From Paguma larvata (Eukaryota; Chordata; Mammalia; Carnivora; Viverridae), in NCBI GenBank assembly GCA_030068075.1, contig CM057827.1, forward strand, positions 67,160,500 to 67,224,499: 64,000 bases of DNA, given 5' to 3'. Under the pieces are notes generated by a model, which worked only from the letters and a program-made list of their open reading frames with translations, was not told the DNA's origin and ran no database searches. The translations under genes were made by a program, and so were the position numbers. Positions 33,491 to 45,560 of this stretch are shown one piece after another. Numbering within the stretch: position 1 is the first letter of the stretch; every line of letters begins with the position of its first letter.

Positions 33491-35179
33491 AAAAGATAGT
33501 GCCAGTGGGACCAATGAAAGAGCTGTTTCAATAACTCAGGTGGATATTATTAATATATAGTTTAGAGTAATGACAATGAGAGTGGAATTAGAAAAGATGT
33601 CAATATTCAATATCAGGAGAAAAAAGATACATTTTCCTTGGTAAGACATAGTACCTTTGAAGACAGCAAACTGCTTATTATGTAAGCTTTGAGAAGGAAA
33701 ATAAAATAAAAAAAAAGGACTTGGCAGACTTTCAGGAGGTGGGTGTGTGGAGTGTGGCATTGGTAATTGGCTGCTACTAATTGGCTAGTTTTCAGAAACA
33801 TGGTTACAGATACGAAGTTGTAATTGATCAATTAGCATGGTTTTAAACTCCTTGGCATGAAATTCTAGTGATTACTTATTATAGACAAAAGAGAATAGGA
33901 ATATGCTATTCTCAGAGAAAAATGAACACACTGAAAGTGAATCCAAGCCATATCTGATTTGATGGGACAGTGAATAACATGAATACATTACAGATGCCAT
34001 TCAAATTTCTGGCCTGGACAATTAAATGTAACTTCTGCTAGGTCAAGAATCTATCTCTTTTGTTGCTTGATGTATTCCAAGCTCCTAGGAAATAACCTGA
34101 TATACGGCAAGTACTTTACAAATATTTTTGAATTAAAAAAACATTTCCATTAGCATGGAATAGATTAATGTAATTAGAAAATATGGACATGTTCAATTTC
34201 AGATACATACAAGGTATTCAAAAGAAGATAATTTATAGTAAACTGGATATAAAAGTTTTCAGTTAGGACAGACATTTACTCTGATTAGATTTTATGACCA
34301 TCGGCACATTGAAAACATAAGATCAGATGAAATATCCAAGTATTAAATAACATTAGGACAGACATCTGTCAATCACGAACATTTAAGGAACCAGGGCAGC
34401 TATAGAATCTGCAAAGAAGACTGACAATAAAATACCTAAAATAATAAGAGAAATGTGGAAGCTAAGGGAAAATTGTTTTCTTTGATTTTTCCCTCCTGAA
34501 GGAGGAAGTTAACTTTGTCAAATGATCACTGGAGAGTAAGCAAGAAAAGGGCTTCAAAGTACCCACTGGATCAAGCAACATTCAAGTCATGGTGTCCTTG
34601 ACAAAAGCCATTTCAGTAGAGTGTTGAGCTCCATGTGTGGAGGAGTGCTCAGGTGAAAAAAGTGACCAGGTTAAGATGTGAAGGAAGAGAGCAGAATATG
34701 TGGTATCTAGAAGTAGGCTTTGGATTGAGAAAAGGGGGTTATTTTATCCTAAGTTGGGGAAAAGTAGAGCATGTTAAATGCCAATTGGAAAAAAAATGCA
34801 GAGTGATTTAAGATACAGAAAAGCTAAGAGTGATCAAAAAGCTAACATATAGGAGGGGGGAATTTATGATTCTATATTTTCTCTGACTCTCAAAACCCTG
34901 ACAACTCTAAATTTCTATAATTATTTGAACTGTCTACATAAATAGCTATATTTTATCAGGAAGTCATTATTAGACATTTTATTCTAAGTAATACAACATA
35001 TAATGTAATATATGCTCAATTGATACAATCTTTTTTATTCTTTTATGAAAGATATAAAACAAAAAAAAATCATGGTACTTTTTAATTCTTTCACAAATTT
35101 TATGTTGAAAGACTCGTTTATCAAAAAATTGCAGGAATTTTCTGATGTTTGAAAAACATATGCCCTCACCCTCTGTGTG
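33491..35179. other. Single-copy noncoding DNA
   Basis: No element boundary or gene recognised. It includes mixed-composition sequence around 34500-34760. Overlapping antisense frames at 33536-33831 carry no recognisable domain. Confidence 0.45.
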
Positions 35180-35424
35180 TCAGTTGTTAATATATATTTT
35201 TAAATTTATTATTATATTTCAATGTTTAATTATTGATTTTGAGAGAGAAAGTGGGGGAGGGGCAGAGATTGGGAGATAAAGAATCCCAACAGGTTCTGTG
35301 CCGTTAGCACAGAACCCAATACAGGGGTCAAACTCATGAACCATGACATCATGACCTGAGCTGAAATCAAGAGTCAGACCACCTAAACAACTAAGCCATC
35401 CTGGCCCCCCTCAATTGTTAATAT
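35180..35424 (-). mobile_element. Diverged SINEC with target duplications, antisense
   Basis: The body is 35195-35410. The tail is eroded (TTTAATTATTGATTTTGAGAGAG), the middle reads CAGGTTCTGTGCCGTTAGCACAGAACCC, and the head is worn (CTAAGCCATCCTGGCCCCCC). TCAGTTGTTAATAT (from 35180) and TCAATTGTTAATAT (35411-35424) mark the insertion. Confidence 0.88.
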
Positions 35425-35489
35425 TTTACTCAATTTCTCCCTTTCTCTCATTCCCAGCTCTCTTCTTTCTCAGTCTCTCTCTTCTCTAT

Positions 35490-36560
35490 CATATTCTTTA
35501 ATAAATCATTTTAGGATTAGTTGCAAATATTGTGACACTTCGCCTCTAATTAATTCAGTATGAAACACTAATCATCTAAGACAGGGACATTCTCTTACAT
35601 AACCATCATAAGATTGTCATAGAAAGGACATTTAACATTGATACAATACTATTATCTCATATAGTCTATATTAAATTCGGCCCACTATCAATTACCCCAA
35701 TAGTGTGTTCTATAAATCTTTATTTTAAGATCCAGAATGCAAAATAAGGATTGCACATTTCGTGTAGTTGCCATATATTCTTTAACTTTCTATAAACTAC
35801 AGCTTCTTACAGAATTATTTCTAAAAAGTACAGAATATCAATATTTTTATTTTTTTAATGTTTATTTTTGAGAGAGAGAGGGAGAGAGAAAAAGTGTGAG
35901 CAGGGGAAGGGTAGGAGAGAGAGAGAGGGAGACACAGAATCTGAAGCAGGCTCCTGGCTCTGAGCTGTCACCACAGCGCTGGACATGGGCTAAAACCTAT
36001 GGACCACGAGATCAAGACCTGAGTCAAAGTCTGATGCTTGACTAAGCCACCTCGGTGCCCCCAGAAATTGATAGTTTTAGATAGTCTATTCCAGATCGTT
36101 TTACAGAATGTATCTTAATTTGGGTTTTCTAATTGTTTCTTCATTTCTTTTTTTATGATTAGATTCAAGTTAAGAAATTTAGGTGAGATTGCTACTTGAG
36201 TGATTAATTTATCATATTGCAAAGTACATGATGTCAATTTGTATAAGTGGTATTAAGTTTAGCCATTTGATTCCAATGGTCTTTACCAGATTTATCCATT
36301 GAAAGGGTACTTTTTCCTTTCGTAGTTAATAAATACTTTTGGAAATGATGCATTGAGCCTGCACAAGTATCCTGTTTCTCAAAGATATCCTACCCAAGGT
36401 TTTTAGCATCTACTAATGACTTCTTCCTGAGTCTATTTTCGCTAAGGTGGTTGTGAAAGGTGTTGATAGCATTGTGCTATCTCCGTAATTTCTTCTTATT
36501 TAATAGTGTAGTTGGCCTTATTGTTTTTTGCAAATGAGAGAGTTATGTCTACATCCCCCT
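35490..36560 (-). mobile_element. Ancient L1 3' UTR, antisense, split by a SINE
   Basis: TTTTAGGATTAGTTGCAAATATTGTGAC, TTGGTTTCTTCC-like and ATCCAGAATGCAAAATAAGGATTGCACATTTCGTGTAGTTGCCATAT lie left of the SINE. CAGAATGTATCTTAATTTGGGTTTTCTAATTGTTTC and TATGATTAGATTCAAGTTAAG continue right of it, in the reversed order of an old L1ME-type 3' UTR. The match resumes across the SINE, showing one older element. Confidence 0.6.
35831..36077 (-). mobile_element. SINEC nested in an ancient L1, antisense
   Basis: The body is about 35848-36060 with a long GA tract, GAATCTGAAGCAGGCTCC and a worn head (CTAAGCCACCTCGGTGCCCC). CAGAATATCAATATTTT (35831-35847) and CAGAAATTGATAGTTTT (36061-36077) are a diverged target duplication. 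Confidence 0.85.
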
Positions 36561-37250
36561 TAATTTGAATTTTTAAAAAATAATTAGTCTAAATTAATGG
36601 ATTGATTTGTAATTCAATATTATATTTTTTCTATTATTGCTTATTTTGATGCTCTGTGTCTCCTAAATTTAGCCAAAGAGTAAATTTTTTAACATCTTGC
36701 CTCTGTCGATTCATTCGTGTTTGAGTACTTTGTTATATAATTATAAAATTACATTCCCATATGTTTAGAATTATATGAATATGCATGTGTACATATATGT
36801 GTTATGCATATATATAAAATTATAAGTGTATTCTGTCTCTAACGCAAATTAAAAAGCTAGAGGGTTTTCTTTCTCCTTCCATTTCCTATCATATATCCCT
36901 TTTTTCACAATTATTGGGAATTAATTGAATTTAATTCCCACTAATACTGATATTTTAAATTATTTGCTCAATTCTATTATACCCATGAAATAGTTTCAGG
37001 TTTACTTCACTGATGCCACTAACAACACTGTATTTTCAAGATTGCTTTTTGTTCCTAAGATATATTCTATCTACAGGTGAGAAGAGTAACTAAATAATTC
37101 ACTCAGTCTCTTAAAAATAAACCTATGCTTTTATAATTTTATTAAAACATTTTTATTAAAATAAGCCCTGTAATAGCGAAACTGATCACAAATAGAATTA
37201 TAAAGATATATTAATGAAGAGAAAGCCAACCACAGTTTAAACCAACACTA
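36561..37250. other. AT-rich noncoding DNA
   Basis: No gene recognised. ATATATG-rich patches occur near 36775-36830. It may contain more decayed L1. Confidence 0.4.
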
Positions 37251-39800
37251 CAGTGCTCCCTTCCTTCCTTTTATTTTGTGAATGTCACATTAGAAAATGA
37301 CTGACTTGAAAAAAATTGCTTTGAAGTTAAACTCTGATGGCAGTTTGGGGTACAAAAGGCAAAAATATATAATTCCCCTGCCAAGTTTATTAAAATGCCA
37401 ACCCAGTATTAGGTCTCTCTTGGAGGGAGAAAAGAATTACTGGTGCTCATTAAAATTAATAATGTGCATTTCTGAATGGTTATCAGAGATGTATATTTTT
37501 GGGGACAAAAGCCACCTGCGTTCTCAAAGGTGTGGATAAAAAGGGATGAGCCCATTTAACAGGCTTCATTTCACATTTCTGTCTTTATTATTTCAAAATG
37601 ATACCTTTGCAGCTTAGAGGGACCAGTAGGCACTGTTACAACTAAAATTGAATAAAATTCCAAGCTGTGTCAAAGACATTGTTTGAATTCACTTAAAAGT
37701 GTTTTATGTCACTGCTCACCAACTCCCCTTCTCTACTCATGATCTGCCTGTGGCAAACTGTTTCTCTCTGGGACTGAAAAGATTACTCCCACTGATACTC
37801 CTCTGACAGTGTGAATATTGACTTGCACTTATAAAGGTCAGACAGTTCCACTAGTTAATAGGAGTGAGAAGAGCAGTTCCAACAAGTCTCTTTGAAGGGA
37901 ATTTAACCTTCAGATTGCAAAGCGTGCTGCTCCGTGGAGCCGGTTTTGGCAACTAACAATATATATGCTTCTCTGCTTTCCCAAAATACCAACAGGAGCC
38001 CAAAAGCCGACATCACAAAAGGGAAACAAGCATGCGATGTAGCAGACAAACGTCGTCCATGGGAACACCATCCACAATGTGCCTTGTTATTTTTATTTTT
38101 TAAAGAGAGTTGGAGACTGTGGAGTAATTCTCTGGGCCTTTAACTTTCTTCAGTGTATAATAGCCTTTTCGACTTTTAAGAGCCATGTGCTGTAAGACGA
38201 TAAGACACCACGTGTATTTTTCTCCGCGTCATCCTGACACAAGATCAAGAAAGCGGGTTAATCCCAGTGGAGCCTGGCATCTCCTCACCTAGCCTTTGAA
38301 AAGTCCCCTGCCTTCTGTTACTGTCTCCTGACCGAGAGTTCAGGAAAGGCGGACATAATTTAAGGTCTCTGGGCATGTGGCCTATCTGTTAATGGCAGTG
38401 TCCTGAGGTACAATGCAAGAAGGATGGCAGTGAGAAAACAGGACTGAAGATGAGAATGAGACTGCACTTTTCATCCTGATGGGAAGTAAAACCAATATTT
38501 TTAATTTTTAATAAAACCCGTTTGTATTGTGGCACCAGCAGCAGAAAGATCCTGCTGCATATAAATGAAGATTATTCCCTAGTTTGTCTTGAGCAGTGCG
38601 AGACAGGAGACATAATGATGAAGAGGGCCTTTTACAAGTAATAAGTAGGAAGAAGAAGTCCGGGGTATCTCGGGGAGCAGAGTCTGCCTGATTCCAGAGC
38701 ATATTTTAGAAAAGGCATTACAGCTTTCACCGCTTTAAGTTTGGCATCAGCGAGATTTTAGATTGTGCTAAAATCATCCTTAATGTCCTTTCTGCCTCAT
38801 CAGTGGGGGACCATTCAAGTAACAAAGTGCCAATCAGGGGCTCTTGTTCCTCTTTAGCTTGGAGATATTACTGTGGAGGTTTTTGAGAGCATGATCTCTC
38901 CGCTTGAGATGCCCTTTATTATAACTATAGTTAAAGGTCTGCTGACTTAGCCATTATAAACCCCTAATGTTCTCCACTACAAAACTCTGCTCTAAAATAA
39001 AGCTTAGCATACTAAGTTGGAGCCCATGGGAGCCCTGATTTTTATAAATTCGAGGGGAATAAAACAGTCATTTGAGTTAAAAAGAGAGTAACAAAAATAT
39101 AAACATCAAAGCTATGTGAGTTATGTGTGTCACTGCTCTGATAGCTCCAAAAATAGCATCATTAATTAAAATGAAGTTGGAAAGTAATTAGCTCATAATG
39201 TACACTAATCATTTTTTGTAAGTTTGGAGTATAAAAATGTAATTAAGAAAAAGAAAAATGGGTTATAGATGGGATCGTTTGATTGAGAAAACTGTGAATT
39301 TTTAACTCAGATCTTTTCTAAAAATATGGACCCGTATTGCTATTGCAGAGTCTTTGCAGTGTTTTAGTCAATGAGTCAGATACTCCTAATGTTTAAGCGT
39401 CTCCCTCCAAGTTTCTTAGCCATCCATCTTCAAGGGCTTTATTGAGTTGAGCAAGACATAGAAATTTGGATAAAAGCAAAAGAAGAGCCGAAAAGCAGTA
39501 TTACAAAGGAAGTAGCGGGAAGTAGATCGCAGTATCTTTTTATTTTTAAGGCTATTATTATTAGAATGTACACTTTTAATGTCTTCTTTTTAAGAAATGC
39601 CTAAAGAAACATGCACTTTTTGAGTGATACTGTCTTTTCAGAATTTTTTAGAAATCAAAACACGTTAATAATCTCCTAGTGCATTAACCTTTCTGCAGAT
39701 AATGACTGTAAACTCAGACAAAATTAAACAACACAACACAAAACAAAACAAAATCTACCTTAAGGCTCTGGAGAGTAAAAGATGGTAGCAGATTCTGGAG
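37251..39800. other. Repeat-poor block, candidate conserved noncoding DNA
   Basis: About 2.5 kb without any recognisable SINE, L1, LTR or microsatellite, the longest such block with moderate GC content here. It is dense in transcription-factor-like words. Examples are TCATTAATTAAAATG (about 39159-39173), AGTAATTAGCTCATAATG (about 39183-39200), a CTATAGTTAAAGG word and AAAATCATCCTTAATG. Open frames at 37297-37539, 37934-38143 and 38508-38702 are short and domain-free. Function as a regulatory element is inference from texture alone. Confidence 0.35.
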
Positions 39801-40149
39801 ATGAGTTGATACTTGGGAGAAAACACAGGATGAGTATGCAATGTGTACAAAAATTTATAAAGGAATAAACATGGCACTATCTTAGAAAAGTAATGTCTTC
39901 TTTCAGATAATGTGGTCAGTAAAGGCCATTCTGAGGAATCATATTGAAGTTAAGAAGTAATGGATATGAATTAGCCAATCTATAGAATTTCTGAGGGAGG
40001 ATATTAGAGTCAAGAGGAAGAACAGTGGCTGAAGTGCTCAGGTAAGGCTTGACATGATCCAGAAGCAGAGAGAGACCCGTGGAGCTGAAGCCTAGTGATT
40101 AAGAGCCAAAGAGTTGAGAAATGAAGCAGGAAAGGAAGACAGGAGTCAG

Positions 40150-40262
40150 AATATACATTAAAAAGAAATGTACGTAAGGCCTACTTTATGCCAAAAATTG
40201 CATACAGAAATACAAATAAGATATGATTCTTGTCCAAAGAGATCTCCCAGTTCAGTGGTGAA
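40150..40262. repeat. Possible ancient repeat remnant, class uncertain
   Basis: GCCTACTTTATGCCAAAAATTGCATACAGAAATACAAATAAG, followed by CAAAGAGATCTCCCAGTTCAGTGG, resembles the common old mammalian motif (tracts like TATGTGCCAGGCACTG...AGTCTAGTGG). It is too diverged to name. Confidence 0.3.
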
Positions 40263-40285
40263 ATGAGGGTTTTTGGATTTGCTGC

Positions 40286-40366
40286 AGGTGGATTCTTTTT
40301 TTTTTTTTTTTTTTAATCAATTTATTGTCAAATTGGTTTCCATACAATACCCAGTGAGGTGGATTC
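40286..40366 (-). mobile_element. Extremely 5'-truncated LINE-1 (61 bp), antisense
   Basis: The insert 40296-40356 is a T19 tail followed by AATCAATTTATTGTC...CAATACCCAGTG. This is the complement of the last 40 or so bases of the young L1 3' end, as at 15095-15137 of the full-length copy. The 10-bp duplication AGGTGGATTC (40286-40295 and 40357-40366) is perfect. It is one of the shortest L1 insertions one can recognise. Confidence 0.9.
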
Positions 40367-40443
40367 GAATCATGTCTCTATTTAGTCACTTTCCAGCTTG
40401 GAGGCAGGCAGAGAAAGTCCTTCAAATGTCTGGGGTTTTTTTA

Positions 40444-40484
40444 GATGGATGGATGGATGGATGGATGGATGGATGGATGGATGG
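40444..40484. repeat. (ATGG)n microsatellite
   Basis: About ten uninterrupted GGAT units, which create the run of DGWM/GWMD residues in the overlapping short open frames. It is not coding. Confidence 0.95.
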
Positions 40485-40598
40485 ACAGATGACACATTGA
40501 GAAAGTCCAGCCGGCTGCTGAAACAGTACCTCACAAGTGATATTTTCTCGGCACTGTCACTATATACAGATTCTCAAATTGAGGTATAATTTGATAAA

Positions 40599-40648
40599 AT
40601 TTTATCTATCTTTCTTTCTATCTATCTATCTCTCTATCAATCATCTAT
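40599..40648. repeat. (TCTA)/(TTTC) simple repeat, imperfect
   Basis: ATCTATCTTTCTTTCTATCTATCTATCTCTCTATC-type tract. Confidence 0.85.
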
Positions 40649-43600
40649 TTATGATGTTTTCTACTCTCTCGAGTGAACATGAGTAGTCCCAGGAGCAATA
40701 ATCAAGAGTAGGAGTGGTATGAGGCACCCAGGAAACTAAAATTTGGTGGTCATAGAAAAAAATCAGGGGAAAGGAGTTTCTTGGTTGTTAGAAAACAGTA
40801 GTCTCTTCAGGAATTCCAGTTCATGCCCCTCCCCCACCTTACTTTATTGTAATCCTTCTCTTTTTGCTAATTTTATGTAACACATGCTCAAATATTTTCA
40901 ATCTTAAGGATGCGTTCTTCCTTTAATCCGGTATTTCCAACTACTCACTGATCTATTTCTATGCTTTCTTTCTTAGAGAAGTCTCTAGAAATGATAAACT
41001 ATAGTCATCATGCCCGTTTCACCACTTTCCATTCATTCTCCAGTGACTAAAATATGGCTTCTGTTCTTTTTTTTTTTTTTTATTGAAATTGTTTTCTTTT
41101 CTCTAAGGTTCCATTGACACACTTATTACTAAACCAACTACACATTTTTATCCCAGTTTGTTGTCTTTTTTGTAGCTTTTGTCTCTGTTAACTACAGCAT
41201 CTTTCTTAAAATTAGTTTATCATTTTCTGTCATGCAAATTCCTCCTGATTCTCTTTCTACTTTATGAAGCATTCCTTAGATCACATTTCCACTGACATTT
41301 CTGCAGGCACCTAATCAAACCATCTATTTCTTTTCATTATGTAACGTTCTTGGACAATATTTAAAAATTCCACAATGGCAACTATGACATACCTTCAGAT
41401 GACCCATTCGTGTATATCCAACACCTACAACAGCTCTTGACACTAAGGAAATATTTAATTCATATGCTTTGAATAAAGAGATGGGTGTCTGGATATATCT
41501 GTATGAGAAGTCACAATCTAGAAATCTTTGGGATGAATGTGAACTCCATGCATTTTGGAGGATCACATAATTAAAAATATGCTACATACCAATATTTAGA
41601 GTTTTTAAAACCTAGATTGTAAGTTCTCTTGAAAAAAAAAAAAAGGAAGCTCTAGCAGCATCGATCCTACATTCTAGCATAGCAATGGTCAGTAGGAGTT
41701 AAGTTGTAGCATCTGTTGTCCAATTTGTCACAGTCAGACCGAATCCATCTTCCTCATTTAGATTACCTGCTTGGTCCCAGTAAGCATTTGATTATATTCT
41801 TAAAAAAATAAATGAACAAACAAACAGCCTGTAGATACATAAATTCTTTATGATCCAGACTATATTAGTTACTTTTCCTCCAATTTTCTCATCAATTTCC
41901 TCCTTAGATACGTACCAAATTTCAGTGAAGAAAAATATGGGCCATGTTACTTAAGCCAGAAAACAGGGGGCCTTCAATTTTGTTCCCATGCACTTATTAC
42001 AATAACATCTTATCAACGCTACAACATATCAATATACATCATAAATATCTCTAACTTATCTCCTCTTCTCTTTATTTTAGTCACATATTACCTGTCCTCT
42101 ACAAATGCTGTAAGCTCCTAACAGCTCTTCTGGCTTGTTCTGGTCTCTTCTGTATTCGTCCATCTAAAAACACCCTGTGCGTCCTTCAGGTCTCAGTTCT
42201 CTGAGAAGCTTATCTGACTTAGGAGGAACTGTATCTATTTCTCCCTGTGCCTAGTAAATTATTATTAATGTAACATTTTATTAGAAAAAATGACAATAAT
42301 TATAGCCAAAATACATTAATCACTTTATATAGAACAGCACTACCTTACTAATATATGTGTTATTTTATTTGTGCAATATTCTGAGATAGAAAAGATTATT
42401 ATCAATATATAGACATGAAGAAGCAGAGATACTGAAGATTTATTAATTTGACTAAAATAGGGTTGGGGTCTGAATTCCACTATTCTGATTCCAAAGCATA
42501 TAGTCCCTCCTAAATCTGTAAGTGGTTGTTCAACCACTCAACAAACAGCAGCATTTTATTTTAGGGTTTTGACAATAGTTTCATGGTTTTTATAATCTGT
42601 GTGATTAACACAGTGATTGATATCCAAAGGAAGGTCAAAGAACTTTTATGCCTATGATGAATCATTTGCATTTAGGTCTCAAAACTACATCATTGGCTGT
42701 AATGTGTTGTTTGGTGTGCTGAGTGACTCTTACCTGGTCATCTCAGGTTCTGAGCTCCTAGATGGGTAGCTTAACCATACTTTGTGGGGGTTTTGTTTGT
42801 TTGTTTTGGTACAATAGCCAAGTCATATAGAGTAAAAAGAATCTGTTTCTGGACCATCATCAGTAACTAGAAAATTTACTTTTGATTACACTTATTTTAC
42901 TGCCTATGAGATCTAGGCACAATAGAAAAAAAGGTATGTCACCAGGAAAAGGCCACCGAGTTAGAGAGTAAAGTTATGCTAAGGACAGAAACAGAATAAA
43001 GACATTGTAAATTCAAATTTTTGTGGTTGAACAGTTCCAAATGTTGACATGCTGCCATTCTGAGTCTGCTTCCTAAAAAACTAAATTGAAGAGGAACGAA
43101 GGTCACAGGGTTAAACAGTGTGAGAAAATATAAGGTCAAAGTAGTAGCTGTAGATGTAAATGCTGAAGACACAGCACTTGTTGCTGCTACAATACTTGAC
43201 ATTAACATGCTATTTTCTTAAGACATCTTCTCTTTGATATGTAAATTTTAAGTCAGCTGGTCCCTTTTCGTTATTATTAAAAAAATTATAACAACCTAAG
43301 GGCAAGCACTAAGTATTATACCTCTTGTATCCGTATGGTGCTTAGCTGAGTACGCCCTCACTGGATCTTAGAAAACCAGGGTGACTACACATCTATCAAC
43401 TAAGAAGGAAGCATTTTCAGCCTGGTGATATTCAATATATTCAAGTCTCAACCTGAGTATCTATAATTTAGAATTTGTTTGTCTGAGACTTTCTTTTTCC
43501 TTTTCGGTATTGTGACTTTGAAGCAGGAATTTAATGATCCCAAATAACTCTAGTTGAATAATTGTATTTGAAATAAATTTGATTTGAGTAAAGCATTGGT

Positions 43601-44530
43601 TAAGCCCATTTTTTTTTCCTGGAGAAATATGTATTTAGACTGTCAGAGCAAACTAATAATTTTCCTTCAAATTTGTATTAATTTCTCACAGAAGAACAAG
43701 AGAGTAATCTTTGTTTATAGAACTTCTTTTGTGTTGGTGGGATGATTCATATCAAAATGCAGTTTCTGTCAAATGTGTCATTATAATGGAGGACTTCACC
43801 GTTCTTTTCGTTAAATTACAACATTATAATATGTGCTGATGTTTTAAGTTTTTAAAATGACAATATAACTTTGTGAAACATTATTGCTATTAAGAGAATA
43901 AATCCATGCATTAGGGAAGTTCATGACACATTTTGAAAATACAGACGTTATGACTCATGTATTCTCCAGCTTAACCTCCAGTTTAGAGTTGTACAATTAA
44001 ATTCTAAAATTAGTTTATTCATCTTCTATAAATGCCGATCCCACAGACAAAAGTTGGAAGAGTAGTGTTTAGTAAGAAAAGCAGCTCATTGAGATGATGA
44101 TAGAAGTTGATTTTCAAAGGGAATTTTGTATTATTTTATAAATGAGGAAATGGAGACTCAGGTGAAACGCCCCAAATCATAACATTAAGTGGTGCTAGAA
44201 AATGGTTTAAGAACTAACCTGGAATGTTCTTCTCCCCTCTATGATTGCTAATTACCACTGGACTAACTCTCTTATAAATAACCACCATAAAAGTAGGGGG
44301 AAAATTATCAGCCAATTGGTTTTTAGGCATTGGACTGCAGCAGCAGAATATTGTCTTGAGAGGAAGCTCAGAGATGGACAGTACAACAGCTCAGCCTTTA
44401 GTTCTGGAAGAGGAGAGGTGCAGTACTGGAGCCACAGAAATCCATGTGGAGAGGTCTCCCGGGAATCCTGGGTAATGAACTTTCACACAGGGTAAGAATA
44501 TTAAAAGGTTACCAGAAAGCAGACGCCACA
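40649..44530. other. Long single-copy noncoding interval
   Basis: Almost 3.9 kb with no SINE, recognisable L1 or coding similarity, apart from T- and A-runs near 41065-41082 and 41631-41644. Short open frames (41324-41566, 42340-42537, 42939-43208, 44241-44495) have no recognisable domain. Some very old repeat may be hidden here. Confidence 0.45.
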
Positions 44531-45209
44531 GAGTTGTAAGCAGAACAAACACACTAAAGTAGGAAAGCTGAAGGGACTCCATTTTTAAAAAGGTTCCACT
44601 TCTGCTGTTTTCCTGCTAGGCCTCATTTACTCACATTCCATATTTTGGCTCTGAATAGCCAAAGAAGCTATGTTCCCACTCCCAGGGGGAAAACAAGGAA
44701 GTTACCCATTCTCTGAGTTTTGTCCTAGGCTCCAAATACCTGACCACATCTAAGAAGAGCCAGGTCCCAAACATGTTGAAGGACATCTGCTTCCAACAAA
44801 CCTCAGCTGACACTGGTGTCAATACCTCTGCTTTCAGTAGTGTGTGGAATAACACCTATGTTCACCTGATACTCGCCTTTGATCAGACCCTACCATGGAT
44901 TCCTGAAGAAACACATACCCTAGACCCTTTTCCAGTATAAATTCCTAGCCCCAAGCAACAACAACTCATTCTTCTTTCCTTTCTGAGTCACCCAGACACT
45001 CCATTTGCTATTCTCTGTCACTTAACTCTATTCAATAAACTGTTTCCACTTTCTCTGGCTTGCATTTGATTTCTAGCCTGCGTGAAGTCAAGAACCCTCT
45101 TGGCTGGTCCTGTGGGCCCCTCCCCTGGGTCCCTGGACCCAGCCTGCCTCTATCAATATCAGAGATCAGGCATTGCTGGGAGATGTTGGAATTCTGACCC
45201 AGACAGAGT
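44531..45209 (+). mobile_element. Solo LTR of a gammaretrovirus-like (ERV1) endogenous retrovirus
   Basis: The LTR body is 44535-45205 (671 bp), starting TGTAAGCAG and ending CCCAGACA. It is bounded by the 4-bp direct repeat GAGT (44531-44534 and 45206-45209), the duplication length typical of gammaretroviral integrases. U3 ends in a TATA box (TATAAAT at 44936-44942), R carries AATAAA (45034-45039), and a T/CT-rich then GC-rich U5 follows (GGCCCCTCCCCTGGGTCCC). No gag, pol or env sequence adjoins it, so internal sequence was probably lost by LTR-LTR recombination. The family is not named. LTR identity rests on these structural marks. Confidence 0.75.
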
Positions 45210-45259
45210 AGAGAGACTTTAGTAATAACTTTGCTGCTGCTGGGCGTGATCATAGGTTT

Positions 45260-45560
45260 ATTTATTTTTTAACTTTTTATTTTACATAATTTTAGATTCA
45301 TTTCCAGTTGCAAATAATAATACAAAGAGACTGTGGAAACTCTTCACCAGTTTTCCTATTGGTTATAACTGGAGTAATAATATTACAATCAAGGAATTGA
45401 CATGGATACAATCCAAAGGACTTACTCAGATTTCACTAGTTTGTATGCACTCCACGTGTGTGTGCATGTGTGTGCATGTGCGTATGTGTGAGTGTGTGCA
45501 TTAGTTCTATGAAATTTTACCACATGTACCAGTTTATTTAACCATTCACCTATTAAAGAT
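45260..45560 (-). mobile_element. Ancient L1 3' UTR fragment, antisense, with TG repeat
   Basis: TTTTACATAATTTTAGATTCATTTCCAGTTGC, CTCTTCACCAGTTTTCC, CTTACTCAGATTTCACTAGTTTGTATGCACTC and TTTTACCACATGTACC follow the reversed order of old L1ME-type 3' UTRs. A TG/CATG simple repeat (45454-45499) lies at the usual position of such a repeat in that family. Confidence 0.55.

Noticed and set aside
40273..40589. Open frames with a DGWM/WMDG amino-acid repeat
   Set aside because: The repeat is just the translated (ATGG)n microsatellite next to an L1 tail; not a repeat protein.
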